Shown here: positions 45,289 to 56,606 of the stretch, piece by piece
Layout: each line of letters opens with the position of its first letter
Position numbering within the stretch: position 1 is the stretch's first letter
Assembly: GCF_041956535.1 (NCBI RefSeq)
Contig: NW_027192192.1
Location: forward strand, 400,543-464,023
Source of the DNA: Calcarisporiella thermophila CBS 279.70
Lineage: Eukaryota > Calcarisporiellomycota
Length of the DNA: 63,481 nucleotides
Reading direction: 5' to 3'
Position numbers and translations under genes: made by a program
The notes under the pieces: generated by a model
Databases searched by the model: none
What the model saw: only the letters and a program-made list of their open reading frames with translations
What the model was told of the DNA's origin: nothing

Positions 45289-46717
45289 TTATTTAATCCA
45301 CTCGCGGGGATTCTTCGTAACTTCGAGGAGCTCCGCCTCTCTCGTGCCTATTTCTGGTTCATGCCGGTACTCCCAGCGCGCCGTCAAGGGTAAACTCATC
45401 AAAATGCTCTCGATGCGAGCCCCGGGGGTGACCAGTCCAAACTTGGTCCCGCGGTCCCAAATCAGGTTGAACTCGACATAGCGCCCTCGTCGTATTTGCT
45501 GCCACTCCTTTTCCTGCTCATTAAAGGGCGTGTCCTTGCGTTTTTGAACCAGCGGTACATAGGCAGGCAAGAAGGAATCGCCACAGGAGCGTACGAATGC
45601 AAAAATTTCAGAGGCAGGCTTGTCATCGAGATCGTCGAAGAAGATCCCACCAACTCCTCTCGTCTCCTGGCGGTGTGGCAGATGGAAATATTTGTCGCAC
45701 CATTCTTTGAACTGCGGGTAGTATTTCGTGTCGTGTTCGTCGCAAGCATTCTTTAATGTTTGGTGGAAGTGCACCACATCCTCTTCGATCAAGTAGGACG
45801 GACTGAGGTCTGTTCCTCCCCCAAACCACCACAGTTGCGGTTCCCCATTTTCATCTTCCAGTTCGAAGTACCGGTAATTCATGTGCACCGATGGGGCAAA
45901 TGGGTTGTGAGGGTGCAATACGAGGGAGATACCCGCAGCAAAGAACGGGACACGTCCGTCTTCGCCCGTGCGTATGGGCTTATTACGCGCACGCATCTGG
46001 GCCACAGACTCTGAGGGGAGTTTTCCATGCACAATCGAAATATTGACTCCAGCCTTCTCAAATACATTTCCTTCTTGGAGCACACATGAAATGCCGCCAC
46101 CTCCCTCTTTTCGTTCCCATTCATCGACGCGGAAATGACCTTTTCCATCAATCTTTTCGAGTTCGGATACAATTCTACGCTGGAGTTGGCGTATATAATC
46201 ACTCATTTGTTCACGCATGGGTCGCTCAGTCTCTTTTGTGATTGATTTTGGAGAGAGAATCTGCAATAAATAATGGTCAAGCAGTGTTAACGATAAAAAA
46301 ATATGAATGGATTAGTATGCATACCTCATTCTTCTTGGAGTGTTTTTCAGGTGCCTTTGCATCACAGTTAACTGTGTTTAAATGCTTTAATGGAACAGTG
46401 ATTAGCCGCAGTGTTGAATAAGGGAGCTCCGATTATTTACCGAATTGTTAAATCCTGAGTAAAAGTAAGCTGCTATGCCGGTAGCAGTCAAAAGGCCTAA
46501 CGTGGGCCAAGTTTTTGTAGGAAGGGTGTGCGAAACAAGGCGCCGTCTCGAGGTGGAATAAGGGCGAAGTACGGGGAAGATGGGTGAAGCTGCTATTTTG
46601 TATTCGAGAAGGGATTATTTCACGGTGAAAGCTATTTTCATTTCATTATGAATACTAACTGGGACTGCCGCCCACGACACGTCTACATGTGCGGGCTAGT
46701 ACGGACGATGATGCCAT
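45289..46717 (-). CDS. HEM13: Coproporphyrinogen III oxidase with mitochondrial presequence
   Basis: This oxygen-dependent enzyme makes protoporphyrinogen IX in heme synthesis. The core (46266-45289) is complete: [74 protein letters not shown] and [20 protein letters not shown]. It ends [16 protein letters not shown]. Two upstream exons give [39 protein letters not shown]. Then comes a hydrophobic segment, [18 protein letters not shown], and a linker. This is a classic bipartite mitochondrial sorting leader, placing the enzyme in the intermembrane space as in animals, unlike the cytosolic Saccharomyces enzyme. The introns near 46665 and 46440-46270 were read from splice signals. Confidence 0.93.
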
Positions 46718-46868
46718 GTTTCTCGCTTAACCTAAGCCTTTAGATCCTGTAAAGGTATGACAACAAAATTCTTAAGCGAGTCAACAATATATACTGAAGC
46801 GTGGCAAATCGAGTAAAATCGGAAACGACCTGAAATAAGGTGACTCTAAAGTAGAACGTCACTCTCGT

Positions 46869-47033
46869 ATGTTTCCTGCCCGGACACGAGTTAATACCGT
46901 GGCATTTGTGACTTGCATTGTGTTTGGGCTTGGAATTATAAGTTATTTTGGTCGCCTAGGTGAATTGAAAGCCATTACGTTGAGGTCGATTTTACTGAGA
47001 TTGAAATATAATCATTTTCAAGTATGTGAGTGA
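46869..47033 (+). CDS. Small single-pass membrane protein (54 codons)
   Basis: The frame starts MFPARTRVNTVAFVTCIVF and continues GLGIISYFGRL, a basic N-terminus and one membrane helix, then a basic amphipathic stretch. It ends at 47033 or splices at a GTATGT donor at about 47020. Divergent placement 151 bases from HEM13 would fit a small mitochondrial inner-membrane protein. I do not recognise the family, and downstream exons could not be settled. Confidence 0.4.
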   Translation: MFPARTRVNTVAFVTCIVFGLGIISYFGRLGELKAITLRSILLRLKYNHFQVCE

Positions 47034-48042
47034 GCAAGTAGTTTTATATCACGCTGGATGAAGGGAGAAAAGTTATAACAAAACTCCAAGTTAAAGCGGA
47101 GGTATCAGTATGGTTAAAGGTGATATTTTCAACCTTAATTAGATGCTCATACAAATTCGTTTCTCGTAACCTAACCTCAATTTGCTCTTAATCATTTAAT
47201 TTAGAGTTTTAGAACCGAATTCATTCCCCACTGCTTCTCCAATTCCTTCTGAATGCCTTATATATAGAAACATATATCCACTCAATATTTGCTATATTAC
47301 GTTCCTCTTCTCATTACATTTTGCGATCTCGATTTTAGGATTAATTCACTTGGCCATTCAATAGGAAAGAAAAAATCGCATTTTCATATGGGTCCAAAGA
47401 AGAAAAATCTTAGCTGAGAAACAGGACCAGGTCTAGGGCTGCATTGCATTAGTAAGGTTTTATGCTGGTCCATATATTAAAGCTAATGGAGATTATGCTT
47501 TTTATACTAGAAAATAGTCAAGCTGGATTACTGATTCCAGAAAACTTGGAAAAGGTTTATGTTGGTTAAATATTGCTTGGCCTCTTTTTTATCTCCGTCT
47601 GTATTACAAGGGAATAAGTAAAAGGTGGTTTGCATAATAGTGGATTGTGATTCAAATTCACAATTGTATTTCTTCCTGGAACATTCTTGCTACTCTGTTC
47701 AAGATAAAAACTGGAACTATATTCCCGAGAAATGAAAGACACTTGCGAACGAAGCTACGAATTCTTGATTACTCGCAGATCATCCAAACCAAAATATACC
47801 CATCGCCAAGTCTAAGACACCCCTCTTTTCCTCTCCCCAATTGATATTAAACATATTATTCTCAATCAATTAATGTTTGTCGTTCATATAACAAGTCTTC
47901 GCGGTCGTTATGGCACACAAAATTGTCATACATGTTTATCATTGGTATTAGTGGGGGATGCTTCGATAGAGAGGGTATTTTATTTGAATACAAAATTAAG
48001 TGGACTTGTTACTTGGATGTATTAAATTTTGAGATGAAAGGA
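47034..48042. other. AT-rich interval, no gene identified
   Basis: This begins the AT-rich right part of the window. An open minus-two-frame stretch at about 47040-47170 (plus strand) could be a later exon of the preceding small ORF. Nothing else is supported. Confidence 0.35.
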
Positions 48043-48279
48043 TCAGTAGCACTTGCAAGTTCTGCGGAAATATCCGCCGCAGTATCCCCCATCGTAGCCA
48101 TTACGAGTGCAATAATCTTCACACCTGCTGGGAGAGTTGGGGCATCCATGGTCAGTGTCGTTGTCGACGGGAAGTTCCTCGGAGACGACAACAGCCTCGG
48201 CCTGGTTTTCGGGGACAGGGGAAGCTGAAACGAAGGCCATCGCGCTGGCAAGAGCAACTAGGAAAATAGAAAGCTTCAT
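48043..48279 (-). CDS. Secreted plectasin-like (CS-alpha-beta) defensin
   Basis: This intronless 78-residue prepropeptide starts at ATG 48279. Residues 1-19 (MKLSIFLVALASAMAFVSA) are a signal peptide. Residues 20-43 are an acidic propeptide. The mature part has six cysteines at 46, 53, 57, 67, 75 and 77, spaced C-x6-C-x3-C-x9-C-x7-C-x-C. The CxxxC, GGYC and terminal CKCY elements match the cysteine-stabilised alpha-beta fold of plectasin and invertebrate-type defensins, which bind lipid II of Gram-positive bacteria. The loop between the first two cysteines is shorter than in plectasin. No dibasic Kex2 site precedes the mature region, so processing is unclear. Expression is probably secreted and inducible. 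Confidence 0.82.
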   Translation of the reverse strand: MKLSIFLVALASAMAFVSASPVPENQAEAVVVSEELPVDNDTDHGCPNSPSRCEDYCTRNGYDGGYCGGYFRRTCKCY

Positions 48280-48356
48280 TTTGATTTTGAGTGCAATTGG
48301 GTTTGCTGAAGAATACTGGAGATGGAGAATAAGGAAAAGTGCGACCCCCTAATGGC

Positions 48357-48364
48357 TATTTATA
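48357..48364 (-). promoter_or_regulatory. TATA box of the defensin gene
   Basis: TATAAATA on the minus strand lies 78-85 bases upstream of the defensin ATG, a normal distance for a short 5' leader. Confidence 0.7.
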
Positions 48365-50831
48365 AGGTTGCGAATCCTTTACTTTGGAAAGTTTAGGTAA
48401 TTCTGAATCAGGTCCCATTGATTAAATTCGCCATGTTCTCAGGAGAAGAAGAAGAAGAGCGAGTGGCACAAATTTACATAATGACTTGGAGAGACATGTA
48501 AGGATATCAACTCAAACTAAAATGCAGTTTAAGAGTTATATGAAAATGCCCAGGTGACACGGATTACATAAGAGGCCTTTCCAGCAGAGATGCATTGTTA
48601 AAATTGGTATTCTTTCGTTACAATACAATGGAAATAAACGTAGTGTCAAACGATTAATGTGATGTTAAGCTCTTTTGCGGGTATTCCTTCTTGATACACA
48701 TCCCAAGAGCTCCCAAGCTTGTCTAGAGTTATGTCCAACGAGAGGAGAAAGATCAGAAGAATTTCCAATCCACCATTTGTATTGGCTTGAAGCAACTTCA
48801 GTGGGAGTGAGGAGTCTCTTCCATATTGGTCTAAGATTATCGAATGGGTTCAAATGCATTGGAGTTAATTATTGTAAGGTTCTTTTCGGTAAGCTTCTAA
48901 AATGATGTTGAACATGTGTTGAACACTGCCTTTTTTTTCTCAGGTGATACTTTCATGGCTATTCAATACTTTATGTTTTTCATAAGGGTAATATTCTCTT
49001 CACAATAAAATATTTCTGGTGAACAAATCCACCTTTATAAATATATTTTTTTTTTTGCGCAATTGCTAATATGGTTGCAAGGCCCTTCTCAATTTTAAAA
49101 CATGATTACAAAGACAATTGGGTGGTAACTAGTATGACCAAATGATATACGGCCAAGCACCTCTCCTCTAAAGCCTATTTGTTTGGATTGAATTGAGTCT
49201 TGGTATATGATATTATCCATAAAGGCATTTATTAGTGCTAGCTTAAAATGCATCGTTCTCGAGGCAAAAATATGATTTCTACTGTCGAATCATTTCATTT
49301 AAGCCTCCTTGAGGTTAATCAAAGGCTAATATAAGTGGCTTATTAAAAAATTAGAGTTTCGTATAGAAGCCATCTGTTAACGTATACAAAGTGGCGCTCC
49401 TCGAAACTGCTCTTTTTCAACGTTTGAATTGCAATTCTAAGGTTTTAGAGTTGAAAAACCGTGAATATGCCGTTACAATGATTATCAATGTATTCAACGA
49501 GGACTTATTAAAATGCAGCTCACGTGACTATGCATATTTGCTTCACTTTAACTAATATAAATTATAAGTGTCCTGTAGATTTTCAAGAAGATTGTACAAG
49601 TAGTATTATGTAGATTACTTTGCATCAAGAAACCATGCAACTGGATATATCTTAATTGAAAGGTTTAAAGGCCTCTGAGTTTGACAATTAGTTAAGTGCG
49701 TATAATCTATTAGCAGTCTCTGCGGACGGTTCTCTACATGCTGATTTCTCTGGAGTGTCAGGGGAAGTATTGAAGAGACGGGAGATTTCGGCTTGTAGAG
49801 TTCGGTTTGAAAAGTTAATAATGATAGAACCTACTTCCGCATATATATGAATAAGATAATTATGCATTGCGAATCAGAAATTACAATTGGTCGTTATGAT
49901 CTATATTTTAATAGATATGGCATGAGAATAAGTTGTTGTATGAAGAGGTCATTTGAACAGCCAGCTATTTGTTATCACACCATTAAACTCTATAATAGAT
50001 TGAGATTCTGCTGGGTTTATACAGAATTAGTGTTAGTAACAAAATTAATAATATCTTGTACAAGAATTTGGTGCAAAAGAAGAAATTTCTATGGGTAATC
50101 ATTTTGTAATTTAACCCTAAGTACTCTGATTCTACACTTTCCGATGACTCGAAAAAAATGTTTTCGAATTTGAATCGCTCATATTTTCCAATGCGAGTTA
50201 CATTACCTTGGTTCTCAATCAATTCAAACTGTTCCCTCTTTTGCATATAGCTATTCATTAATTATATAGCTAGTCCAAATTACAAAATACATACATTCTG
50301 CCTAAAATGGAGTGTAGTAACAAGTATATACAAGGTAAGTAATAACTAGTCAATCGTGCTTTTGCATTTAAAACTATATATATCAATACAATTTCCTTCT
50401 ATCATCTATCCTGGGATGCTCAAGATATCTTGGGGAATTTTTATGCACTACTGCATCTATATTATAAATCAATTTCGGACATGGGTAGATTAATCCATGC
50501 CTCGAGACCAGCAGACAATACCCAAAGATAAAAAGAAACTCAAACTTCAAGTTTAATAATATCTCCCCTTTAGTCCTCTTAATCACGCAGGGTGCCGGCC
50601 GTCGCCGTGGCTGATGTTGGATTCATTGGTTATTACATAACCTAACGGAGCTGTGTGCTTATACTCTTTTTGTTCCCCGCCTAAGCAATATTGCTAACTT
50701 TAGCTAGTGCGTAATGTATTCCTTCATACCACTTCTATTTTGTCACGGACGTGCATCTCTTGTTCATTCTTGCTGTTTTCACGATGATCATACTCTTCGA
50801 AGCTTATTTGCGATTTATCTATGCTTGGCCA
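48365..50831. other. 2.5-kb AT-rich gene-free interval
   Basis: Only short frames occur. One minus-strand frame (48859-48665: NPFDNLRPIWKRLLTPTEVA and beyond) has a protein-like composition and could be a decayed mobile-element fragment. No second half was found. Small GAA repeats occur near 48447. Confidence 0.35.
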
Positions 50832-51701
50832 TCACGAGAACCTCTTCAAAGCTCGGTGCAGAGCGGGATTGAGCAGAAAGACAAGGAAATTAAATATGCC
50901 GATCGAGCCTTGCAAAACATTATCCACCTCCCGGGCCTTAACTAGTGCTGGCAGATTGGGATTAGTGGTTAGCAACCCAACCCAGTCCGTAAACAAACCC
51001 GATGGCAACGTAATGATGAGAACGACCGGGTATAGGAGGACACGCAAGACCGAGCTAATTAATTGTGCCTCTTTCTGCCGAGTTTCGTCGCTAATGTTTT
51101 GCGCATTTTTCAATTGCCGTGTCAGCTGAAGAGCTTTCACCAGCACAACTAGTACAACCACGAGAGAATAAAGGATGCTCAAACCGATCCAAAGAGTCAT
51201 GCAAAACACCTTAGTCAGGATGATATTTTGCAAGGATGCATCTGAGATGAATACCAATTTCTCCTTGTTATAGACCACCTTATTTCTGGTCAGGAAAACT
51301 ATGGTAGCGAGAATGGCGAAGCCGAATGTGAAGGGAATATACCAGCGTTGAATGCGTTTAATGTCTTTGCGACCATGAATGAAAACAAGTTGCAGGTCGA
51401 AGGCAATGCAGACTGTAGGGAGAACAGCCCACAAACGAAGAAAGCTTATCAGCCATAGAAAGAGGCGTGCAACCCAGTGATCCCGGTCGGCGATGTGATT
51501 GAAAATCTCATTGGATCTTGTTAGAACAAACTCAGTACGCCAGAGCATGTCTACGAGACCGATCCAAAAGCTGAGTTTGAAGGAAATGGTATTGGCAACG
51601 TCGGGCTGACTATAGCGAAGCCAAACAACAATGATCATCATGAGGAATCCGCAAAAAGCCGAGAGTACATTGATAGCGATGTCACCAGCAGCAAGCAGCA
51701 T
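50832..51701 (-). CDS. Seven-helix G-protein-coupled receptor, copy 1 (tail cut by TGA)
   Basis: This intronless frame of 289 residues begins MLLAAGDIAINVLSAFCGFL. Seven hydrophobic segments can be counted, including WIGLVDMLWR, LFLWLISFLRLWAVLPTVCI and RWYIPFTFGFAILATIVFL. The layout fits cAMP receptor-like/Git3-like fungal receptors. It is a close paralogue of the receptor at 53356-54333. The frame ends RALKRFS with TGA at 50832-50834. Reading past that TGA, about 35 further codons (to a TGA at 50724) match the paralogue's tail, where Trp (TGG) replaces the stop. Copy 1 has therefore lost its cytosolic tail, or the stop is read through. The membrane core is intact. Confidence 0.82.
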   Translation of the reverse strand: MLLAAGDIAINVLSAFCGFLMMIIVVWLRYSQPDVANTISFKLSFWIGLVDMLWRTEFVLTRSNEIFNHIADRDHWVARLFLWLISFLRLWAVLPTVCIAFDLQLVFIHGRKDIKRIQRWYIPFTFGFAILATIVFLTRNKVVYNKEKLVFISDASLQNIILTKVFCMTLWIGLSILYSLVVVLVVLVKALQLTRQLKNAQNISDETRQKEAQLISSVLRVLLYPVVLIITLPSGLFTDWVGLLTTNPNLPALVKAREVDNVLQGSIGIFNFLVFLLNPALHRALKRFS

Positions 51702-53355
51702 TCGTAATGTATATTATCAATAATTAAGGTCAACAAGGATGCTAGAAAAATGAGTTAAGCAAAGTAGTAAAGCGTGCTTTGTTCATGTTCTTCAGTTTTA
51801 ACTTGCAATTATGACATAAGTATCGATGTTTACAAGGGGAACAACGACCCACTTTAAAAGTTTACCCTTAAATATAATGATAGATGGTTTCAATGGAGAC
51901 ACATGGAATGTTATAAAAGGTAAGACATAGAGTGTTTTAGGCATTATGCAAGAGCGGAGCAGTGGCTTAACATATGAAAAAGCCGACGAAAATTGAATAA
52001 GATCAATCTGCACTTCATACGATCGAGAACGGTGGCTGCGTATATGTAATTAAATTGCTCGGATAGGAAATAATCTTTCCGGGCCATAATGTCTCTCAGT
52101 AAATATCCTCACCTCATGCATAACGATCCTACTACACTACATTGATTATTTGTGCATTCAAAAAGAAATAAATATTCTATAAACTATAAAGTATTATCGG
52201 TGCCACAAAGGTGCTATCGCTTTTTAATTAGCTGCTTTTTCTTCTCTTATGGGTTGGCTACTTGGTAATGAATGCCTATGCTCCATATCGTCTTTTCACG
52301 AGCCCTTTAGATTTATAGAAATAAAGTTAAATTCATCAGTTCTTGTATATGTATCAAGTTGTTTCATTTAACACCAATCAGTGATTCTCTGTTAATACTT
52401 AGGCTGGAATGTGGATTTCCGCAAATAAATTTCCTCTAAATTAATTCAAATGACTCTGCTTTCATATGGCTGCAGCAAGTGTAGATAGGAAAATAACACA
52501 TCCAGGGAGTTTTTTTATCTACAACAACATTTAGTTCTTACCGCGGATTTTACTAGTTAGGCGCATACTCGCAATTTAATCTCTCAGACAAGCTTTAATA
52601 TTGACTAGTTTGGCATCGTATTTCAATCATACCCAATAATTTATGTGGAGTCATTACTCCACAATGAATCCTACGTTTTCCCACACTTTCCTTTTCTCAT
52701 GAAGGATGCAATGCCCTAAGCCAATTCACCGAGAGACTTTTATACACTCATCCTCTCTTTTTAGTTAAAAATGATACTTTTCGCTAGAGAATCACTTAGA
52801 TTCACTTCACTGCGAAATATTAACCATAGCACAACAATTGCATGAGCTACTTGAATATAAACGGGTAGAACAAAGAACTTAGGCCGATTATTGTTGTCAA
52901 CTAGAATGCGTTATATTTTTGATATAAAAACAATTTAAATTTGCTTGCGCACAGTCTAACATTCTCTATTATTGCTACGACGCATAATCAAGTAAAATAG
53001 ATATTCTTGAATTGTTTATGCATATTTTATTAACGTTGTTAAAAACACGTAGAAGAGGCTGTTCACCAAATCTAAATACCGGATACAATAACGACTTGGA
53101 AAAATATGGATTGTATAGATTCTGATTGATGTAATTCTCTGCACAAGTGTTGGTTCTGAACATCCAGTGCTTCGTCTATTGCTTGGTGATAGATAAAGTT
53201 TCCTTGTTCCTGCATATTACACTTGACGTGTCGCAACCTCGGTTCCAGAGTTGAAAGCTAGATCCAACCATAAGACCATTGGCGTCTCCCAGCTGCGCTG
53301 CTTTATTATGTTACTCTTGACGCTTATAGTATATGTTTGTATGTTAAAGATCTTG
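51702..53355. other. 1.65-kb spacer between the two receptors
   Basis: This is AT-rich with no coding frame. It should hold the promoter of copy 1 and the 3' region of copy 2. Confidence 0.4.
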
Positions 53356-54333
53356 TCATACAGATTCTGTCTCATCAAGAGCGCGAAGCTTAAGTTCTAC
53401 GTTGCTAGTTTCGGGAGGTTCCCAATCATCCATATATACACGCGATTTATCCTTGTTAGGCCACCACGATAATCGCCTCAGTGCACGATGAAGAGCAGGA
53501 TTCAGCAGAAAGACCAAGAAGTTAAAAATGCCAATTGAACTTTGCAGGACATTGTCTATCTCTCGGACCTTAATAAATGCCGGCAGATAAGGATTCGTAG
53601 TTAGCGTCCCAATCCAGTCGATTGCTATTCCTGTTGGCTGAGTGATAATGAGGACAACCGGGTATAGAAGGACTCGCAATACGGAAGTGATAATTTGCGT
53701 CTGTTTTTGCCGTGTTTCTTTGCTGAGGTTCTGCGTCCGCTTAATATACCGAATCAATAGAAAAACTTTCACTAAGACCATCAGGACAACTATTAGGGAG
53801 TACAGAATGCTCAAACCAATCCCCAACGTCATGCTCAGCGCCTTAGTGATGATAATATTTTCTAGTGATGTGTTTGAGGAGATTCCCAATTTCTCCTTGT
53901 CATAGGCCACTTTATTTCTGGTCAGGTAAATTAGGGTGGCGAGAAGAGCGAAGGCGAACGTGAAAGGAATATACCAGCGCTGAATGCGCTTCAGATTTTT
54001 GCGACCGTGGATAAATGTGAGCTGCAAGTCAAAGGCAATACAAACTGACGGAAGAACGGCCCAAATGCGAAGAAAGTGTTGCAGCCATAAGAATAAGCGA
54101 GGAATCCAGTGATCCTGGCCAGCAATGGGATCGAAAATCTCGTTGGATTTGAATAGAATAAATTCAGTGCGCCAAAGCACATCCACAAAACCGATCCAAA
54201 AGCTCAGCTTGAAGGAGATGGTATTGGCAACGTCAGGATGACTATAACGAAGCCATACAACAATGATCATCATGAGTAGCCCGCAGATGATCGAGAAAAC
54301 ATTGATTGTTATCTCGCCTGCCGTTAGAAGCAT
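53356..54333 (-). CDS. Seven-helix G-protein-coupled receptor, copy 2 (full length)
   Basis: This intronless gene of 325 residues starts MLLTAGEITINVFSIICGLL. ATG 54333 aligns with the start of copy 1; the open frame runs further upstream but has no ATG. Helices include MMIIVVWLRY, WIGFVDVLWRTEFIL, WLQHFLRIWAVLPSVCIAFD, RWYIPFTFAFALLATLIYLT, LGIGLSILYSLIVVLMVLVK and VLRVLLYPVVLIITQPTG. NFLVFLLNPALHRALRR closes helix 7. The cytosolic tail (WWPNKDKSRVYMDDWEPPE and beyond) is retained. The ligand is unknown. The family usually couples to a Gpa2-like G alpha and cAMP signalling. A hexahelical cysteine pattern or extracellular domain is absent. Confidence 0.85.
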   Translation of the reverse strand: MLLTAGEITINVFSIICGLLMMIIVVWLRYSHPDVANTISFKLSFWIGFVDVLWRTEFILFKSNEIFDPIAGQDHWIPRLFLWLQHFLRIWAVLPSVCIAFDLQLTFIHGRKNLKRIQRWYIPFTFAFALLATLIYLTRNKVAYDKEKLGISSNTSLENIIITKALSMTLGIGLSILYSLIVVLMVLVKVFLLIRYIKRTQNLSKETRQKQTQIITSVLRVLLYPVVLIITQPTGIAIDWIGTLTTNPYLPAFIKVREIDNVLQSSIGIFNFLVFLLNPALHRALRRLSWWPNKDKSRVYMDDWEPPETSNVELKLRALDETESV

Positions 54334-56606
54334 TGCGTATAAGGATATGCGAGTTTGTGAGGGTAGCTGAAATGAAAAAAGTTGAGTGTACCAGTGTGGT
54401 TGATAGTTTCTGGTATCGATACGTAGTAGCAGAATATATACCAATATTTATGCGGGGAGGGAAGTAACCAACTCTACAACTTCTCCTTTATATGCAAACA
54501 TAGCATCTGTTAATCGAGACGCATGAAGTACCATAAAGAGGCAGGTGAAATTTACATCACTGATTTTGAAGAAACGAAGAGTAAGTTTCAGTACCATTAA
54601 AGTTTGGTGGAGAACCACTGTGACCAGTTAGATCCAAAAGTGGGTGGCTTCGAAAATCGATTTGAAAGCATAATTTCGACTCAACCAGATCTAGTTGAAA
54701 ATCCCGGATGGTTTTCTCTTCATTATTTTTACTATCTCTCACTATTGCTATGTGATCAACAGCATGGGATATGAAAGTGTGTTTATTCAACATTCTTGAA
54801 TAAGAGTACTAAATAGGAGATTTCTGAATCCTTCCTATGAGAAAAACTTCGATTTTAAACATGATTCACCATTGTAAGTTTTTGGGATCGAATATCCTCG
54901 ATCATGTGTGGATTTTAATTAACTTATCCCCGATCTGTTTAGTATTTTATATCTGTTTAGGTAATTAGGTATATCACTTTATTTTTGTTATCAATAATAA
55001 AAAAATAGACTCGCGCCTCTTTTTGGCGCTCATATTTGCATCAACAAACGCCGTTTTTTATACCAATAGAGTTATTTGAGAGTGGCGTGAATGGTAAAAT
55101 AGAGTATTCCATCGATGGGTTTTATAATTTGGTTCTCTAAACTAAATGATGAATCAATATAGCAAGTAAAATTAAATATTGAAACGTTTTTCATTTTATA
55201 TTTCGATTTCTCAAAGAACCTGAACTATCACCTCTTATTCAACATCGCGCATCAAGGTATGTAATGTGTACGGGAGAGACAGATAAACAATTTGAAAAGG
55301 CCTGGCACTTGACTATATATGGCCGCCTTACATACAAAGAAAAGTGCTTTTTTTTTCCGGAACAAGATATTAAGAATCATTGCGGGTTACTTACATCTGC
55401 ATTAAAAAATAAAGGCTCAAACAATTTGTAACTGCGGGTTCCAACCACATCATTGCTCTGATAATAGAATTTCCCACCGTATTTTTATGCTAAATCGCTT
55501 TTATTTTAAATAAAAGTATTAATGGAACTAACCAGCCACTTATGAATAAAGCATACTTCACGCCTCATCCATTCAATGTCAGATATCACTCTCGGTGGTT
55601 TTGGATTTAAGTGTATTGAAAACAGGTTTTACGTGTTTCCCAAATTTCGCTATCTTACTAAATTACTAAAATGCTTTTCGAAATTCATCAGTTTCGCTAA
55701 GTGATTCCATAATTTAGAGCATTCGAGCATGGGTAAGCCTGTTTCAGAAGAAAAAGAAGTTCGAGTTCTCGTTAGAGTGAGCGTGCGATGTTTTCTAGGT
55801 TGAGTTGCCAAAGTTAGAATAAATTTTACTGGGAACCAAAGAAGTGGTAATAGCAGTAATTGGGTTCGGGAGACACATGAAATGAGATAACTTGTGAAAA
55901 CCAGAGCGAATCTATATCATATTGTTGATAATTTGGTGAATATGGAGGATGTAATTGAACTTGTTGCCAATTTTTTTCGGTAGATTGATTTTCACGATCG
56001 AAATTATATAAACTTTGTTAGAGGCTAATACAAATGCTAACGCATTGCTTACAGTATTTTCACTAAAAGTTTGTGATGAATAAAACTTTGATATCCTTCC
56101 ATATCATTTGAATTCTCCCGCATGGTTCTCGCATGTTTTTCAAATAGTCCAGATGGTATTATCGCACTAGTCATCCACAGAATTTTCTCAGTGAACTAAT
56201 CCTACGATTTTCCCATGAAGTTTTATTATGAGGATCATAGCAATTGCTGAAGGATTGCAATATTCTTTGAAACTATAATGTAGTATACAAGTATTCGGAA
56301 ATGCTGTCCATACTTACTTCGGAGCCAAATATCTTTCTTTTCATGGTGACTACTATTTATGTCCACAAGAATGTACCTTACTCTATTTGAGTTGTCTTCT
56401 ATTGTTTCCTAATACATAGCTATGTATATTTGCATTGAATTAGAGAATTATTCCCAGGAAGTAACAAAGCTTACATTAGATCAAGATTAAGGAATGTATA
56501 TCTAATAAATATTTGAAGTCAAAGAATGAACATTACTCTCAAGAAACCAATGAAGGTCATATTTGTTGTGTTATAGAAAATCAACAAGATATTTGATGAG
56601 GTTGCC
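54334..56606. other. 2.3-kb AT-rich gene-free interval
   Basis: This holds the copy 2 promoter at its left end. No frame longer than about 80 codons is found and none has motif support. Confidence 0.4.

Noticed and set aside
48665-48905. Overlapping frames that could be a transposon or RT remnant
   Set aside because: There is no catalytic motif, terminal repeat or neighbouring element sequence to support a mobile element.
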